A stretch of 64,000 nt of DNA from an uncultured Prochlorococcus sp. (GCF_902626525.1 NZ_CACOFR010000005.1:44409-108408); one strand, 5' to 3'; counted from the first letter of the stretch, positions 52,728 through 64,000 are shown. Notes: a model not told the origin generated them from the sequence alone. Translations and numbers: made by a program.

Positions 52728-54368
52728 TTGAGTACTTATTTATTTACACATTTTGCGACACAAATCTTAGGAACTTTGGGAGCTGGATTGTCTACTTTTC
52801 CTTGGTTATCTGCTTCAGTTTTGTTCCCGATTGGCAGCGCTTTTGTGATACCTTTTTTCCCAGATAAAGGAGATGGCAAAGAGGTTAGATGGTTTGCTTT
52901 ATCTGTGGCATTAATAACTTTTTTAATTACTGTAGGTTCATATATAAATGGCTTTGATATTAATAATGAAAATGTTCAACTTAAAGAAAATATTAGTTGG
53001 CTCCCTAATTTAGGTCTTACTTGGTCTGTTGGTGCTGATGGTATTTCAATGCCATTAATATTATTAACAAGTTTTATAACTGCTTTAGCAGTTTTAGCTG
53101 CATGGCCAGTCAAGTTCAAACCAAAGTTATTTTTCTTTTTAATATTGGTTATGGATGGTGGGCAAATCGCTGTATTTGCAGTTCAAGATATGCTTTTATT
53201 CTTCCTTACTTGGGAGCTTGAGTTGATTCCCGTATATTTATTATTAGCTATATGGGGTGGCAAAAATAGACAATATGCAGCAACAAAATTCATTATCTAT
53301 ACAGCTGGTAGTTCTATATTTATTCTTTTAGCAGCATTGGCAATGGGTTTCTATGGTACAGAAATTCCTAACTTTGAGTTTTCTCACTTAGCCGCTCAAG
53401 ACTTTAGTCAAAAATTCCAAATACTTTGTTATGTTGGGCTCTTAATTGCATTTGGTGTGAAGCTACCGATAGTGCCACTTCATACATGGCTCCCTGATGC
53501 TCATGGAGAAGCTACAGCTCCTGTTCATATGCTTCTAGCTGGAATTTTATTAAAAATGGGAGGATATGCTCTTTTAAGATTTAATGCACAATTATTACCT
53601 GTTGCTCATGCTCAATTTGCACCATTATTAATAGTTCTTGGAGTCGTAAATATAATTTATGCTGCATTAACTTCTTTCGCTCAAAGAAATCTCAAAAGAA
53701 AAATCGCATACAGTTCTATTAGTCATATGGGTTTTGTTCTTATTGGAATAGGTAGTTTTAGCAGTCTTGGAACAAGTGGAGCAATGCTACAAATGGTAAG
53801 TCATGGATTAATCGGAGCTAGTTTATTTTTTCTTGTTGGAGCAACCTATGACAGGACAAAGACTCTTAAACTTGATGAAATGAGTGGTGTAGGACAAAAA
53901 ATGAGAATCATGTTTGCCCTTTGGACTGCTTGCTCCCTTGCTTCACTTGCGTTGCCTGGAATGAGTGGATTTGTGTCTGAATTAATGGTATTTACAGGGT
54001 TTGTTACCGATGAAATTTATACACTCCCTTTTAGAATAGTTATGGCCTCTTTAGCTGCTATAGGCGTAATACTTACTCCTATTTATCTACTATCAATGTT
54101 AAGAGAAATTTTCTTTGGGAAAGAAAACCCTAAATTAATTGAACAACGAAAACTTATAGATGCAGAGCCAAGAGAAGTTTATATTATTGCTTGTCTACTA
54201 TTGCCGATAATTGGGATAGGTTTATATCCAAGATTAGTTACTGAAAGTTATCTTGCATCCATTAATAATTTGGTGGCTAGAGATTTAAATGCTATAAACA
54301 GTTCTGTGAAAACAAATATTTTTGCAGGAACTAAAAAAAATGACATCTTAAAGGCACCAACAATATAA
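52728..54368 (+). CDS. ndhD: NAD(P)H-quinone oxidoreductase chain 4
   Basis: 546 aa NuoM-like; [60 protein letters not shown]. Confidence 0.95.
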   Translation: MSTYLFTHFATQILGTLGAGLSTFPWLSASVLFPIGSAFVIPFFPDKGDGKEVRWFALSVALITFLITVGSYINGFDINNENVQLKENISWLPNLGLTWSVGADGISMPLILLTSFITALAVLAAWPVKFKPKLFFFLILVMDGGQIAVFAVQDMLLFFLTWELELIPVYLLLAIWGGKNRQYAATKFIIYTAGSSIFILLAALAMGFYGTEIPNFEFSHLAAQDFSQKFQILCYVGLLIAFGVKLPIVPLHTWLPDAHGEATAPVHMLLAGILLKMGGYALLRFNAQLLPVAHAQFAPLLIVLGVVNIIYAALTSFAQRNLKRKIAYSSISHMGFVLIGIGSFSSLGTSGAMLQMVSHGLIGASLFFLVGATYDRTKTLKLDEMSGVGQKMRIMFALWTACSLASLALPGMSGFVSELMVFTGFVTDEIYTLPFRIVMASLAAIGVILTPIYLLSMLREIFFGKENPKLIEQRKLIDAEPREVYIIACLLLPIIGIGLYPRLVTESYLASINNLVARDLNAINSSVKTNIFAGTKKNDILKAPTI

Positions 54369-54491
54369 TTTTTTAAATTAATGCAATATTTTTTGGCATT
54401 AAATAATTAAGTAGATATCTTATGGGTAGATATTAATTTTTTTAAAATACCTCATTTCAATTCTATTGATAGGCAACAATTAGGACCTAGA

Positions 54492-55313
54492 TTGTTGATT
54501 AAGTTTCTTCAAGATGCCGCTGGGAAAGGCGATCTTGATCCATGGGATATTGATGTAATAAGCGTTATTGATAGTTTTTTAGAGCAATACGCACAATTTT
54601 TTGGAAAAGGGTCAAATTCCTGCAATTCTTATCAAAAAGATTTATCTGAGACAAGTGAGGCATTTTTTGCGGCTTCTGTACTCGTTAATTTAAAGGCTCA
54701 AGTGTTGGAATCTGAAGTTTTCAAAGAAAATTCTTCAGATTTTGAAGATGATTTTGATGTAGATGATCAAGATTGGATTGATCAAGAATTTGATATTCCA
54801 AAATACCCTGAAAAGTATCTTAGAAGAAGATCAATCGCACAGCCAATTCTTCAACGCACAACAACATTGGGAGAATTAGTAAGTCAATTAGAGTCTATTG
54901 CTGAAGTTATAGAAACTCAAGATCTTATGCTGATGAAGAGAAAAAGAAATAAAAAATATTCTGATAAGGCCTTAATTTCCCAAGTGAAGTCTTTAGCACA
55001 TCGAGAGAAACTACCTGAAACCACTAAAGCATTAGGGAAATTTATTGATGGTTGGGAAAAAGCTTTACAGTGGACAGATTTTGAATATTTAGTTAAAAAA
55101 TGGCAAACAGTTGTAAAAAATGATTTAGATAAAGATCGTCTTGGGGTCTTTTGGGCTTTGCTATTTTTATCATCTGAAAATAAAATTGAAATTAAACAAA
55201 TTAATTCTTTATATGGCCCAATTCAAATTAAAAGAATAATTCCTGATGGAGGCTTAGCTCAATTGCCTATAGAGAATCTAGAGGTAACAAATAACTTCCC
55301 CTCCGCTGTTTAG
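54492..55313 (+). CDS. scpA: Segregation and condensation protein A-like (start uncertain)
   Basis: LIKFLQDAAGKGDLDPWDIDVISVIDSFLEQY...FFAASVLVNLKAQVLES; open frame extends upstream to about 54411 without a canonical start. Confidence 0.8.
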   Translation: MLIKFLQDAAGKGDLDPWDIDVISVIDSFLEQYAQFFGKGSNSCNSYQKDLSETSEAFFAASVLVNLKAQVLESEVFKENSSDFEDDFDVDDQDWIDQEFDIPKYPEKYLRRRSIAQPILQRTTTLGELVSQLESIAEVIETQDLMLMKRKRNKKYSDKALISQVKSLAHREKLPETTKALGKFIDGWEKALQWTDFEYLVKKWQTVVKNDLDKDRLGVFWALLFLSSENKIEIKQINSLYGPIQIKRIIPDGGLAQLPIENLEVTNNFPSAV

Positions 55314-55361
55314 CAGCTTATTAGTAATAACGTATAATCTTTAAAAAGAGGTTATGTATTC

Positions 55362-56540
55362 ATGAAGGCAATGATACTTGCGGCAGGAAAAGGTACACGT
55401 GTTCAGCCCATTACTCATATCATTCCAAAACCAATGATACCGATATTACAAAAACCTGTAATGGAGTTTCTTTTGGAACTTTTAAAGGAGCATGGCTTTA
55501 AGGAGATTATGGTTAACGTTTCTCACCTCGCTGAAGAAATTGAAAATTACTTTAGGGATGGTCAAAGATTTGGTGTGGAGATAGCGTATAGTTTCGAAGG
55601 TAGAATTGAAGATGGTGAATTGATAGGAGATGCTTTAGGTTCTGCTGGAGGATTAAAAAAAATTCAAGATTTTCAAAAATTCTTTGATGAAACTTTTGTT
55701 GTACTATGTGGAGATGCTTTAGTTGACCTGGATTTGACTGAAGCAGTTCAGAAACATAAGGAAAAAGGAGCAATTGCAAGTTTAATAACTAAAAAAGTAA
55801 CAAGAGATCAAGTATCAAGTTATGGAGTGGTAGTCTCAGATAATAATGGCCGAATAAAGGCTTTTCAAGAAAAGCCATCTTTAGATAAAGCTTTAGGTGA
55901 CTCTATTAATACGGGTATTTATCTTTTTGAACCGGAAATTTTTAATTATATTCCATCAGGTGAGAAATTTGATATTGGGGCTGATCTATTCCCTAAACTT
56001 GTTGAAATGGGCTTGCCATTTTTTGCATTACCAATGGATTTTGAATGGGTAGATATAGGAAAAGTTCCTGATTACTGGAGTGCTATTCGTAATGTATTGC
56101 TAGGTAAGGTAAGACAGGTAGATATACCTGGTAATGAAATAAAACCTGGAGTTTTCACCGGATTAAATGTTGCTGCTAATTGGGACAAAGTTGATATTAC
56201 TGGTCCAGTATATATTGGTGGAATGACAAGAATAGAGGATGGTGCAACAATTATCGGGCCTGCTATGATTGGTCCAAGTTGTTGTATTTGTGAAGGGGCA
56301 ACAATTGATAATTCAATTATTTTTGATTATTCCAAAATTGGTAAGGGCGTTCGCTTAGTAGATAAATTAGTATTTGGGCGTTATTGTGTAGACAAAAATG
56401 GAGATCACTTCGATTTGCAAGATGCATCTTTGGATTGGTTGATAACAGATTCTAGAAGATCCGATATGACTGAGCCATCTCCACAGCAAAAGGCAATGGC
56501 AGAGTTGTTAGGTACTGATTTGATTAATATTCCAGACTAA
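55362..56540 (+). CDS. NDP-sugar synthase / mannose-1-phosphate guanylyltransferase-like nucleotidyltransferase
   Basis: MKAMILAAGKGTRVQPITHIIPKPMIPILQKPVMEFLLELL plus left-handed beta-helix hexapeptides. Confidence 0.9.
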   Translation: MKAMILAAGKGTRVQPITHIIPKPMIPILQKPVMEFLLELLKEHGFKEIMVNVSHLAEEIENYFRDGQRFGVEIAYSFEGRIEDGELIGDALGSAGGLKKIQDFQKFFDETFVVLCGDALVDLDLTEAVQKHKEKGAIASLITKKVTRDQVSSYGVVVSDNNGRIKAFQEKPSLDKALGDSINTGIYLFEPEIFNYIPSGEKFDIGADLFPKLVEMGLPFFALPMDFEWVDIGKVPDYWSAIRNVLLGKVRQVDIPGNEIKPGVFTGLNVAANWDKVDITGPVYIGGMTRIEDGATIIGPAMIGPSCCICEGATIDNSIIFDYSKIGKGVRLVDKLVFGRYCVDKNGDHFDLQDASLDWLITDSRRSDMTEPSPQQKAMAELLGTDLINIPD

Positions 56541-57414
56541 GATTAGCTTTTTCAAGGATCTCAGGGATTAAATATTCTGCCTTAACTGCCATTAGATGAA
56601 TACCATTAGCTATATTAATAAAATCTTGAGCTTGTTCAGCTGCAATTTGTATTCCTTCTTGTAAAGGGTCTTTGGCGTTTTTGAGACGATTTAAAATATT
56701 TTCAGGAATGTTTGCTCCCGGGACGTATTTATTGATAAAAAGAGCATTTTTGTAAGACTTTAATAGGAAAACACCAGCAATTACTGGGATTTCGAGAGGG
56801 TTGCTAATTTCTTCACAAAATTCTATAAGATTTTCTTTTTTCATAACCATTTGAGTTTGTATGAATCGAGCTCCAGCCTCTTTTTTCTTTCGCATTCTAT
56901 TTTTTAAACTTTTTTGATTTCGGCAACTTGGATCTGCAGCAGCTCCTGAAAATAAAGATGTGTTTTTATCGGAAAGCTCACCAAAAGTAGGATCAATTCC
57001 TTCGTTAAAAGCTTGAATTTGTTTAAGCAATTTAACTGACTCAAACTCGTGAACTGCTTTTGCATTCTCTTGATCTCCAGCTTTTACTGAATCACCGGTT
57101 ATGCATAAGATGTTTTTAATTCCTAAAGCATTTGCTCCGAGAATATCTGATTGTAAAGCAATTTTATTACGATCTCTACAAGATATTTGCATAACTGGTT
57201 CTATTCCATTTTCTAGTAATAGTTTGGACATTGCCAAGCTGCACATTCTCATTACAGCCCTGCTTCCGTCTGTAATGTTAACAGCATGTACCTTATCTTT
57301 CAGTAGTTGTGCTATCTTAAGAGATCTTATGGGGTTTCCACCTCTAGGCGGCATTAACTCTGCTGTTATTACCTTGGATTTTTTTTCTAAAGTCTGCTGA
57401 AGTTTTGATTTCAA
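56524..57414 (-). CDS. metF: Methylenetetrahydrofolate reductase
   Basis: ITAELMPPRGGNPIRSL, GARFIQTQMVM, IPVIAGVFLLKSYKNA. Confidence 0.85.
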   Translation of the reverse strand: MKSKLQQTLEKKSKVITAELMPPRGGNPIRSLKIAQLLKDKVHAVNITDGSRAVMRMCSLAMSKLLLENGIEPVMQISCRDRNKIALQSDILGANALGIKNILCITGDSVKAGDQENAKAVHEFESVKLLKQIQAFNEGIDPTFGELSDKNTSLFSGAAADPSCRNQKSLKNRMRKKKEAGARFIQTQMVMKKENLIEFCEEISNPLEIPVIAGVFLLKSYKNALFINKYVPGANIPENILNRLKNAKDPLQEGIQIAAEQAQDFINIANGIHLMAVKAEYLIPEILEKANLSLEY

Positions 57415-57491
57415 TTGCTTTTGTTTCCTAATTAGTTAACAAGTGTAATGAGATTGCTAAACTTAATTAATATAAAAAAGGAACTGTTTAA

Positions 57492-57770
57492 ATGCAAATG
57501 GTTGAAGAAGAAGTAAACAACTTTGATATGATGGGTCTCTCAACAAGAGAGATGGAAATCATTGATCTAGTAGCTGATGGGCTTACAAATCAAGAAATTG
57601 CAGTAAAACTTACTATTAGTAAAAGAACTGTTGATAATCATGTAAGTAATATGTTTACAAAAACAGGTTCTAAAAATAGAGTGGCACTTTTGAATTGGGC
57701 AATGGATAATGGAAAAATTTGTAGAGATGGATTTAATTGCTGTTCTCTCCCAGATTCTGATCAAGATTAG
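57492..57770 (+). CDS. LuxR/NarL-type HTH regulator, PedR-like
   Basis: 92 aa; LSTREMEIIDLVADGLTNQEIAVKLTISKRTVDNHVSNMFTKTG; C-terminal CRDGFNCC. Confidence 0.85.
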   Translation: MQMVEEEVNNFDMMGLSTREMEIIDLVADGLTNQEIAVKLTISKRTVDNHVSNMFTKTGSKNRVALLNWAMDNGKICRDGFNCCSLPDSDQD

Positions 57771-57918
57771 TAGCCATAATTTTTTTCGTATAGTTAGCTA
57801 AATCCATCAAACAATAATTTGTAGAACTTAATTCGAAGAGCTCAGCATATGCAATGCAGGCATCTTTGTCTGAATCAACAAATCTCAATATTCCTTCTTT
57901 GTCGTAAAGACCATACAT
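57733..57918 (-). CDS. Small conserved hypothetical protein
   Basis: 61 aa MYGLYDKEGILRFVDSDKDACIAYAELFELSS; convergent 38-bp overlap with the HTH gene. Confidence 0.5.
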   Translation of the reverse strand: MYGLYDKEGILRFVDSDKDACIAYAELFELSSTNYCLMDLANYTKKIMATNLDQNLGENSN

Positions 57919-57980
57919 TTGAAGAAAATAACAATCTATTTAAATATAAAGAAAATATAAAGGAAAAGCGGCTCATCTGA

Positions 57981-58478
57981 CTAGTGATTTTTGAGAGTTG
58001 TTAAATAGTCATCTTTCCATTCTGAAAAAGGTTTTTTAGCAAGATTGAAATTTGAATAATGTCTTAGACCTGTAATTTCTTGTGATATAAAAGATGGAAG
58101 ATTTAAATCTTCCTCTTCATTGGAAAGTTCAATTTCGGCAATTTCAAGGGGATAATTATTTTCTTTAAAACAATCTATAATCCAAGATTTCTTTTCAACC
58201 TCTAAAAAGAATCTCTCTTTTTTTATTGTATTTGAAAGATTTGACATTATTGTTTCACCATCCTTTTGTGGAATGGAGTATTCAAATTCAAAGTTGGTAA
58301 AGCTTTCGATATGTTTCTTGAGTCCAATTTTAAAGTCTTTACCTGTAAATCTTATCCTTATAATCCAATCCTCTAAGCTTTTTGATAAATATCCTTGTTC
58401 AATAAAAATTTGTTTCGTAATGAATTCTTTCCAATTGTCATTTTTTATAAGGAAGCGTCTTTCTATTTCTAAAGCCAT
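57981..58478 (-). CDS. CYTH domain protein
   Basis: ALEIERRFLIKNDNW, EQGYLSKSLEDWIIRIR (ExExK-type start), ending RHYSNFNLAKKPFSEW. Confidence 0.88.
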   Translation of the reverse strand: MALEIERRFLIKNDNWKEFITKQIFIEQGYLSKSLEDWIIRIRFTGKDFKIGLKKHIESFTNFEFEYSIPQKDGETIMSNLSNTIKKERFFLEVEKKSWIIDCFKENNYPLEIAEIELSNEEEDLNLPSFISQEITGLRHYSNFNLAKKPFSEWKDDYLTTLKNH

Positions 58479-59390
58479 TTAATTTTTTGGATTTTTAAGA
58501 GATAAATCACCTTTCCAAGCAAGTTTTTTTATTAAAGTATTGTAATAGTTAGCGCTTTTTTTAAACTTTATTATTTTGCAGGGTAATTTTCCTTTTTTAA
58601 TCTCACAATAATAAGTTTCCTTAATAGTCATACATTTTGAACCGTCTCTCCATAATTTAATCGCTCCTTTGCTTTTTTTGACTGGTTTAATGACCACCTT
58701 ACTTGTATTAGGAATAACAATTGGTCTACTAGCCAAACTCATTGGGCATATAGGGTTAATTATCATTGCATCTACATTAGGATGTACTATCGGACCACCC
58801 GCAGCCATTGAGTATGCTGTTGAACCAGTAGATGTAGATATAATTAATCCATCGCCTTTATATTCGTTCACTTTCTCATTATCTATTTCAATTTGGATTT
58901 GGTTGGTAGGAGAAATATCTTCTTCAACAGATTTAAAATAAAAATCATTCAATGCGTCATAGCTTTTTATAATTTCTTTTTCATGACGGGCCCTACCATT
59001 AAAAATATTACACTTTAATCTATTACGAAAGTCAATTATATATTCTTCGTTTTCAAGGATTTCAATAAAAGATTTGTCGAATAAAAAATCTTTTGATTGA
59101 GTGAGAAACCCCAAATTACCTCCAATATTAATACTCAATAAAGGAATATCATAATGCGCTAATGCATTTGCACATTTTAAGAAGGTTCCATCTCCACCTA
59201 GAACTATGCCAATATTTGGTTGAAACCCAGCATTACAAAGATATTTTTCAATTTCATCTTTATGAAAATCACTTTTTAATTTGTTTGTTTTAATATTTTT
59301 GGCTTTAAGGACTTCTTCACAAAATTTTGAAGCCTCGTAAGCATTAGAACTATCTGAACGATATACAATAAGCACCGATGAAAATTTCAT
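58479..59390 (-). CDS. nadK: NAD kinase
   Basis: [55 protein letters not shown]. Confidence 0.95.
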   Translation of the reverse strand: MKFSSVLIVYRSDSSNAYEASKFCEEVLKAKNIKTNKLKSDFHKDEIEKYLCNAGFQPNIGIVLGGDGTFLKCANALAHYDIPLLSINIGGNLGFLTQSKDFLFDKSFIEILENEEYIIDFRNRLKCNIFNGRARHEKEIIKSYDALNDFYFKSVEEDISPTNQIQIEIDNEKVNEYKGDGLIISTSTGSTAYSMAAGGPIVHPNVDAMIINPICPMSLASRPIVIPNTSKVVIKPVKKSKGAIKLWRDGSKCMTIKETYYCEIKKGKLPCKIIKFKKSANYYNTLIKKLAWKGDLSLKNPKN

Positions 59391-59399
59391 TTAATGCTT

Positions 59400-59723
59400 T
59401 TACCATTTTAATAAATTAAAACTTTCCATATCTACAGTCACTCTATTTCTGTAAAGAGATAATAGAATAGCTAATCCTACGGCTGCTTCTGCTGCTGCAA
59501 CAGTAATAACAAAAATTGTGAAAACTTGTCCTTGAATTAAATCATTATCAATATAAGAAGAAAAAGTCATCAAATTTATATTTACTGCATTAAGCATTAA
59601 TTCTATACTCATCAGAACTCGAACTGCATTTCTGCTATTTAATAATCCCCAAATACCAATACAAAATAGTACTGAAGAAACTATCAAAAAAGCTTGAATA
59701 GGAATTGATTCTAAGTTCATCAT
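59400..59723 (-). CDS. ndhE: NAD(P)H-quinone oxidoreductase subunit 4L
   Basis: NuoK-like; SIELMLNAVNINLMTFSSY, FVITVAAAEAAVGLAILLSLYR. Confidence 0.93.
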   Translation of the reverse strand: MMNLESIPIQAFLIVSSVLFCIGIWGLLNSRNAVRVLMSIELMLNAVNINLMTFSSYIDNDLIQGQVFTIFVITVAAAEAAVGLAILLSLYRNRVTVDMESFNLLKW

Positions 59724-59737
59724 GAGAAAGTTGAAGA

Positions 59738-60337
59738 TTAATTTTTATTAGTAAGTAATGGTTCTGACGATTTTTCAATTAACTCTTGATCAACAGGTAA
59801 TCCTGTTGAAATGTCTTTGTTCATTACATCTCTTCTAGCTAAAACAATTGCCCCAATCATTGCCATTAAAAGTAAAACTGAAGCCACTTCAAAGGGAAGT
59901 AAATAATCACTAAAAAGATGTTCACCAATTCTAATAGTTGAATCTTCTCCTATAGAATTTTGAGGGGATGATAGGCTCCATATATTAGTCAAGTCAACTC
60001 TTATTAAAAGGCTTAGTAGTGTTAAACATATTGATGTGGATATAATTCTTCTCGATTTAATATCATTAATTGGTTTTAAATCTTCTTTTTTATTGACTAG
60101 CATTATCGCAAAAATTATTAAAACATTCACTGCTCCTACATAAACTAAAACCTGAGCTGCAGCAACAAAACTTGCATTTAAAAGAAGATATAAACCTGCT
60201 ACGCTCATGAAAACTCCCCCAAGAAGAAAGGCTGAATATACAATACTTTCTAGCAATACTACGCCAAGAGCTCCAATGAGAATAACTAAAGATAGAACTG
60301 TAAAACAAATAAACTGAGTTGTTATAGCAATGGACAT
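59738..60337 (-). CDS. ndhG: NAD(P)H-quinone oxidoreductase chain 6
   Basis: NuoJ-like; AAQVLVYVGAVNVLIIFAIMLVN. Confidence 0.93.
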   Translation of the reverse strand: MSIAITTQFICFTVLSLVILIGALGVVLLESIVYSAFLLGGVFMSVAGLYLLLNASFVAAAQVLVYVGAVNVLIIFAIMLVNKKEDLKPINDIKSRRIISTSICLTLLSLLIRVDLTNIWSLSSPQNSIGEDSTIRIGEHLFSDYLLPFEVASVLLLMAMIGAIVLARRDVMNKDISTGLPVDQELIEKSSEPLLTNKN

Positions 60338-60350
60338 AAATTAGTAGAAA

Positions 60351-60977
60351 TTAATTGCTTGCATTAGAAACTTTATCTTTATTTTCATTGGATTCTGATC
60401 TCATCCAATCATAGACTTCTTCAGGCAATTTACCAACTCTAGTATCTGAAGTTGGGATTTCATGAGGATCCATAACTCCTTTCGGAAGATAGGCAAGTTC
60501 TCTCAGTGGTTTTACTGAAGGATCTGTTGTGACGTTTGTAGGAAGTCTCCCAAGTGCAACATTATCAAAATTTAGATTATGTCTGTCAAAAGTAGCTAAT
60601 TCATATTCTTCTGTCATTGAAAGACAATTGGTTGGGCAATATTCAACACAATTTCCGCAAAATATACATACTCCAAAATCTATTGAATAATTTCTAAGCT
60701 CCTTTTTTTTTGTTTCTTTATTCATTACCCAATCAACTACTGGTAGGTTTATGGGACATACTCTCACACAAACTTCACAAGCTATACATTTATCAAATTC
60801 ATAATGTATCCTTCCTCTATATCTTTCAGAAGGTATTAATTTTTCATATGGATATTGGACAGTGACAGGTCTTCTTCGAAGATGGTCAAAAGTTACTGAT
60901 AAGCCATTGTATAAATATTTTCCAGCATTAAAAGCCTCCTGAATATAGCTATTAACTTGTTGAAGGAAATTTTTCAT
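60351..60977 (-). CDS. ndhI: NAD(P)H-quinone oxidoreductase subunit I
   Basis: Two 4Fe-4S motifs [13 protein letters not shown] and [13 protein letters not shown]. Confidence 0.95.
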   Translation of the reverse strand: MKNFLQQVNSYIQEAFNAGKYLYNGLSVTFDHLRRRPVTVQYPYEKLIPSERYRGRIHYEFDKCIACEVCVRVCPINLPVVDWVMNKETKKKELRNYSIDFGVCIFCGNCVEYCPTNCLSMTEEYELATFDRHNLNFDNVALGRLPTNVTTDPSVKPLRELAYLPKGVMDPHEIPTSDTRVGKLPEEVYDWMRSESNENKDKVSNASN

Positions 60978-61045
60978 TTTGAAGAATTTACTTAGTTATT
61001 TTATTTTAGTGGATTTATTTTTAATTTAAGTATATTTACTTAAAT

Positions 61046-62164
61046 TTAACCACCAAAGAATTGTGGAAAGGCAAGTTTTAATCCTGCAGTTACCAAAAGA
61101 TTAGCAAGGGAAATTGGAAGAAGAAACTTCCATCCTAAATCTAAAAGTTGATCTATTCTTACTCTAGGGGTTGTCCAGCGTAATAATATTGCAATAAATA
61201 CCAATAGATATGCTTTCAAAACTGTCATTATAATTCCTATTGATGCAGTGAAAACTTGAATAAATGGTGCATTAATAGGCAAATTAAGAAACTTAGCTAT
61301 TAATTCCACAGGGATAGGAAAACCCCAGCCTCCCAAATAAAGTATTGATACTAATAGTGCTGAAAGAATTAAATTAATGTAACTACCAAGGTAGAACAAT
61401 GCGAATTTCATTCCTGCATATTCAGTTTGATAACCTGCAACTAATTCTTCTTCAGCTTCAGGTAAGTCGAATGGGAGTCGCTCACATTCTGCAAGAGCAC
61501 AAATCCAAAAGACTATAAAACCAACTGGTTGTCTCCAAATATTCCAACTAAGAATTCCAGCACCACTTTGTTGGTTAACAATGTCAATAGTACTTAAAGA
61601 ATTTGTCATTAGCACAATAGCTAATACAGATAAAGCTAAAGGTATTTCGTAGCTGATAGATTGTGCAGCAGCTCTTAATCCGCCTAAGAGTGAGTATTTA
61701 TTATTTGATGCATATCCACTCATTAGAAGTCCTATTGGCTGGATACTGCTTAAAGCAATCCATAGAAAAATGCCAATACCGACGTTACTTATAAGAAGGT
61801 TCTGCCCAAACGGAACAATTAGCCAGGATAGAATAACCGGGACTAAAACCAATATAGGCCCTGCAGTGAAGAGAATTCCATCTGCTTTAGCAGGAATAAT
61901 ATCCTCTTTGACTAATAATTTCAAACCATCTGCAATTGGTTGGAGTACACCAAGCGCTCCTGCATATTCAGGGCCTATTCTTTGTTGCGCAGCAGCAGAT
62001 ATTTTTCTTTCAAGCCAAACTGTTACTAAAACTCCAACAACTGCTGCTACTAAAACTAATAGCATAGGTAAAGGAAGCCATATGATATGGGCTATTTCAC
62101 TAGAAAGGCCAAAACCTTTTAAAAATTCATTAAAACTATATTCGAGATCTAATCCGTATTCCAA
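61046..62164 (-). CDS. ndhA: NAD(P)H-quinone oxidoreductase subunit 1
   Basis: 372 aa NuoH-like; [63 protein letters not shown]. Confidence 0.95.
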   Translation of the reverse strand: MEYGLDLEYSFNEFLKGFGLSSEIAHIIWLPLPMLLVLVAAVVGVLVTVWLERKISAAAQQRIGPEYAGALGVLQPIADGLKLLVKEDIIPAKADGILFTAGPILVLVPVILSWLIVPFGQNLLISNVGIGIFLWIALSSIQPIGLLMSGYASNNKYSLLGGLRAAAQSISYEIPLALSVLAIVLMTNSLSTIDIVNQQSGAGILSWNIWRQPVGFIVFWICALAECERLPFDLPEAEEELVAGYQTEYAGMKFALFYLGSYINLILSALLVSILYLGGWGFPIPVELIAKFLNLPINAPFIQVFTASIGIIMTVLKAYLLVFIAILLRWTTPRVRIDQLLDLGWKFLLPISLANLLVTAGLKLAFPQFFGG

Positions 62165-62240
62165 AATTTTTATATTATTTACTTAATACATTAACTCGTC
62201 ACAAACAATAAGTGTGTTTTTTTATGAAAAGCTGCAAATA

Positions 62241-63386
62241 TTATTTTCTATTTTCTAAGCTAATCCACTCCCTTGGAGCTGAACCAGTATAGATTTGTGA
62301 TGGTCTAAAAATTCTATTTGCTCCAAGTTGCTCTCTCCAATGAGCCAACCAACCAGCAACCCTTGATATGGCAAATATTGGAGTAAATAAATCACGAGGA
62401 ATTCCAAGTTTCCTATAAACAAGACCAGAATAAAAATCTACGTTAGGGAAAATGCCTTTTGGTCCAAGTCTTGGGATTGCTTCAGCTTCTAATGATTTAG
62501 CAACTTCATACATTTCATCTGCTCCAAATCTAATAAAAAGCTCTTCTGCCAGTTTTTGAAGAATAATTGCTCTTGGATCTTTAACTTTGTATTCTCTATG
62601 ACCGAAGCCCATTATCTTACTTTTATTTTTTATAGCATTATCTAAAAAAGAAGCTGCATTTTCTGGGGTTTTGATTTCTTCTAACATTGCAATTACATCT
62701 TCATTTGCTCCTCCATGAAGTGGGCCAGCAAGGGTTCCTACTGCAGAAGCGATGACAGCATATGGGTCTGTAAAAGTGCTAGCAGTCACTCTAGCGCTAA
62801 ATGTACTGGCATTTAAACTATGTTCGGCATGTAGAATTAAACACCTATCAAAAACTTTTGCAGCTATGGGATCTTGTTCTTTTTCAGTCAGCATGTAAAG
62901 AAAATTTGATGAGTAAGTTAAATCATCTCTAGGCTGAATAGGGTCTTGTCCTTTTCTAATGAGTTGAAATGCAGCAACCATAGTGGGTATTTTTGCTATT
63001 AGTCTTATCACTGCGTTGTAGATGTAGTTTGGATCATCTATTGCTCTACGTGAATAGAAAAGCCCTAAAGAAGCTGCACTAGACTGAAGAGCGTCCATAG
63101 GATGACCTGTCGCAGGAAAACATTTCATCATATCTCTGACTCTAAAACTTAACCTCCGATGCATCTGAACTTCTTGTTCAAAATTTCTAAGCTGAATAGC
63201 TGTAGGCAATTCACCCCAAATTAATAGATAAGCAGTTTCTAAAAAACTGCTTTTGTGGGATAGTTCCTCAATGGAGTAGCCTCTGTAGAATAATTTACCT
63301 TTGTTGCCTTCAATGTCACAGATAGATGAATTAGTAACTGGGATACCTTCTAATCCTGGTTTTAAAATTAGTTTGTTGCTATCCAA
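62241..63386 (-). CDS. gltA: Citrate synthase
   Basis: 381 aa; GNKGKLFYRGYSIEEL, LILHAEHSLNASTFSARV, GPLHGGANEDVI, GFGHREYKVKDPRA. Confidence 0.95.
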   Translation of the reverse strand: MDSNKLILKPGLEGIPVTNSSICDIEGNKGKLFYRGYSIEELSHKSSFLETAYLLIWGELPTAIQLRNFEQEVQMHRRLSFRVRDMMKCFPATGHPMDALQSSAASLGLFYSRRAIDDPNYIYNAVIRLIAKIPTMVAAFQLIRKGQDPIQPRDDLTYSSNFLYMLTEKEQDPIAAKVFDRCLILHAEHSLNASTFSARVTASTFTDPYAVIASAVGTLAGPLHGGANEDVIAMLEEIKTPENAASFLDNAIKNKSKIMGFGHREYKVKDPRAIILQKLAEELFIRFGADEMYEVAKSLEAEAIPRLGPKGIFPNVDFYSGLVYRKLGIPRDLFTPIFAISRVAGWLAHWREQLGANRIFRPSQIYTGSAPREWISLENRK

Positions 63387-63507
63387 TTTCTTAATTCAAT
63401 ATCAAATACCTATAGATTAAAGATAGTAAAATAATTTTTAATTAACCATAAGTAGTTAATTTCAAGAAATTTTAAATTGATTATATTTTGAGCTTGTTTT
63501 CATAAAC

Positions 63508-64000
63508 TTATGAAAGTATTTTTAAACTTGTTTCTTTATAAAGAATTGGATTTTTTTCAGGAATAGATTGTTTTATGATTTCTAGAGATTTTGTAGTTGA
63601 TATTTTTAAAATATTTTTAATAAGAAAATTAAAATCTTCTATATTAGAAAAATACTTATTTTGATTGGAATTTGCATCCTTGATTTCAACATTTGCATAA
63701 AGAAAAGTAGATTTATCTTTATTATTTTTAAGGTTAAAAAATTTCTTTGATATTGTTTCTAGTTTTTTACCCTCAATTAAATAATTACTTATAATTTGTA
63801 AATCTCCTGATTCTATTGAATAAATATTTTCATAAGCTCGTTGATTTATGACATCGTCTTTTTCTTCAAGAATATTTTTGGAATATATCGAGTAAACATC
63901 TTTATTTTGTTTTAAAGAATATTTGTTAAAATCTTCCAGTTTTTTTATAGCACTTAAATCAATTTGATGTTCAATATTTTTTTCAAATGTAAGAAGCCAA
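63508..64000 (-). CDS. DUF3352-like protein, C-terminal part (5' end outside window)
   Basis: Open reverse frame to stop at 63508-63510: WLLTFEKNIEHQIDLSAIKKLEDFNKYSLKQNKDVYSIYSKNILEEKDDVINQRAYENIYSIESGD...; family name from motif/synteny recall only. Confidence 0.6.
   Translation of the reverse strand, partial: WLLTFEKNIEHQIDLSAIKKLEDFNKYSLKQNKDVYSIYSKNILEEKDDVINQRAYENIYSIESGDLQIISNYLIEGKKLETISKKFFNLKNNKDKSTFLYANVEIKDANSNQNKYFSNIEDFNFLIKNILKISTTKSLEIIKQSIPEKNPILYKETSLKILS

Overview
This is a 64 kb, low-GC cyanobacterial chromosomal window. Gene content and order (ndh genes scattered and in an ndhAIGE run, crtB-pds, zds, rpaA-holB-tmk, ycf3, rpaB-plsX-fabH-fabD, ycf34, PetL, CRR7) fit a marine Prochlorococcus, probably high-light type; that assignment comes from recalled synteny and protein motifs, not a search. 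About 85% is compact core metabolism. The clear accessory region lies between tRNA-Asn(GTT) (21507-21578) and rpaA (31225). It holds a complete leftward type I restriction-modification operon (hsdM-hsdS-hsdR) and a divergent, translationally coupled three-gene cassette of small unknown ORFs, the last Zn-ribbon-like. It also holds an ORF built from three tandem ~33-aa repeats, and AT-rich, apparently decayed DNA with strong hairpins. The 3' end of the tRNA plus its terminator and downstream flank (about 21574-21720) recurs as a diverged direct copy at about 29372-29506. The R-M locus is therefore bracketed by direct repeats at a tRNA, as expected for an integrated element, but no recombinase is visible. 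Outside the island, the most unusual feature is a ~127-aa A/V/S/N-rich repeat extension on the N-terminus of PlsX. No CRISPR array, rRNA or transposase was seen.
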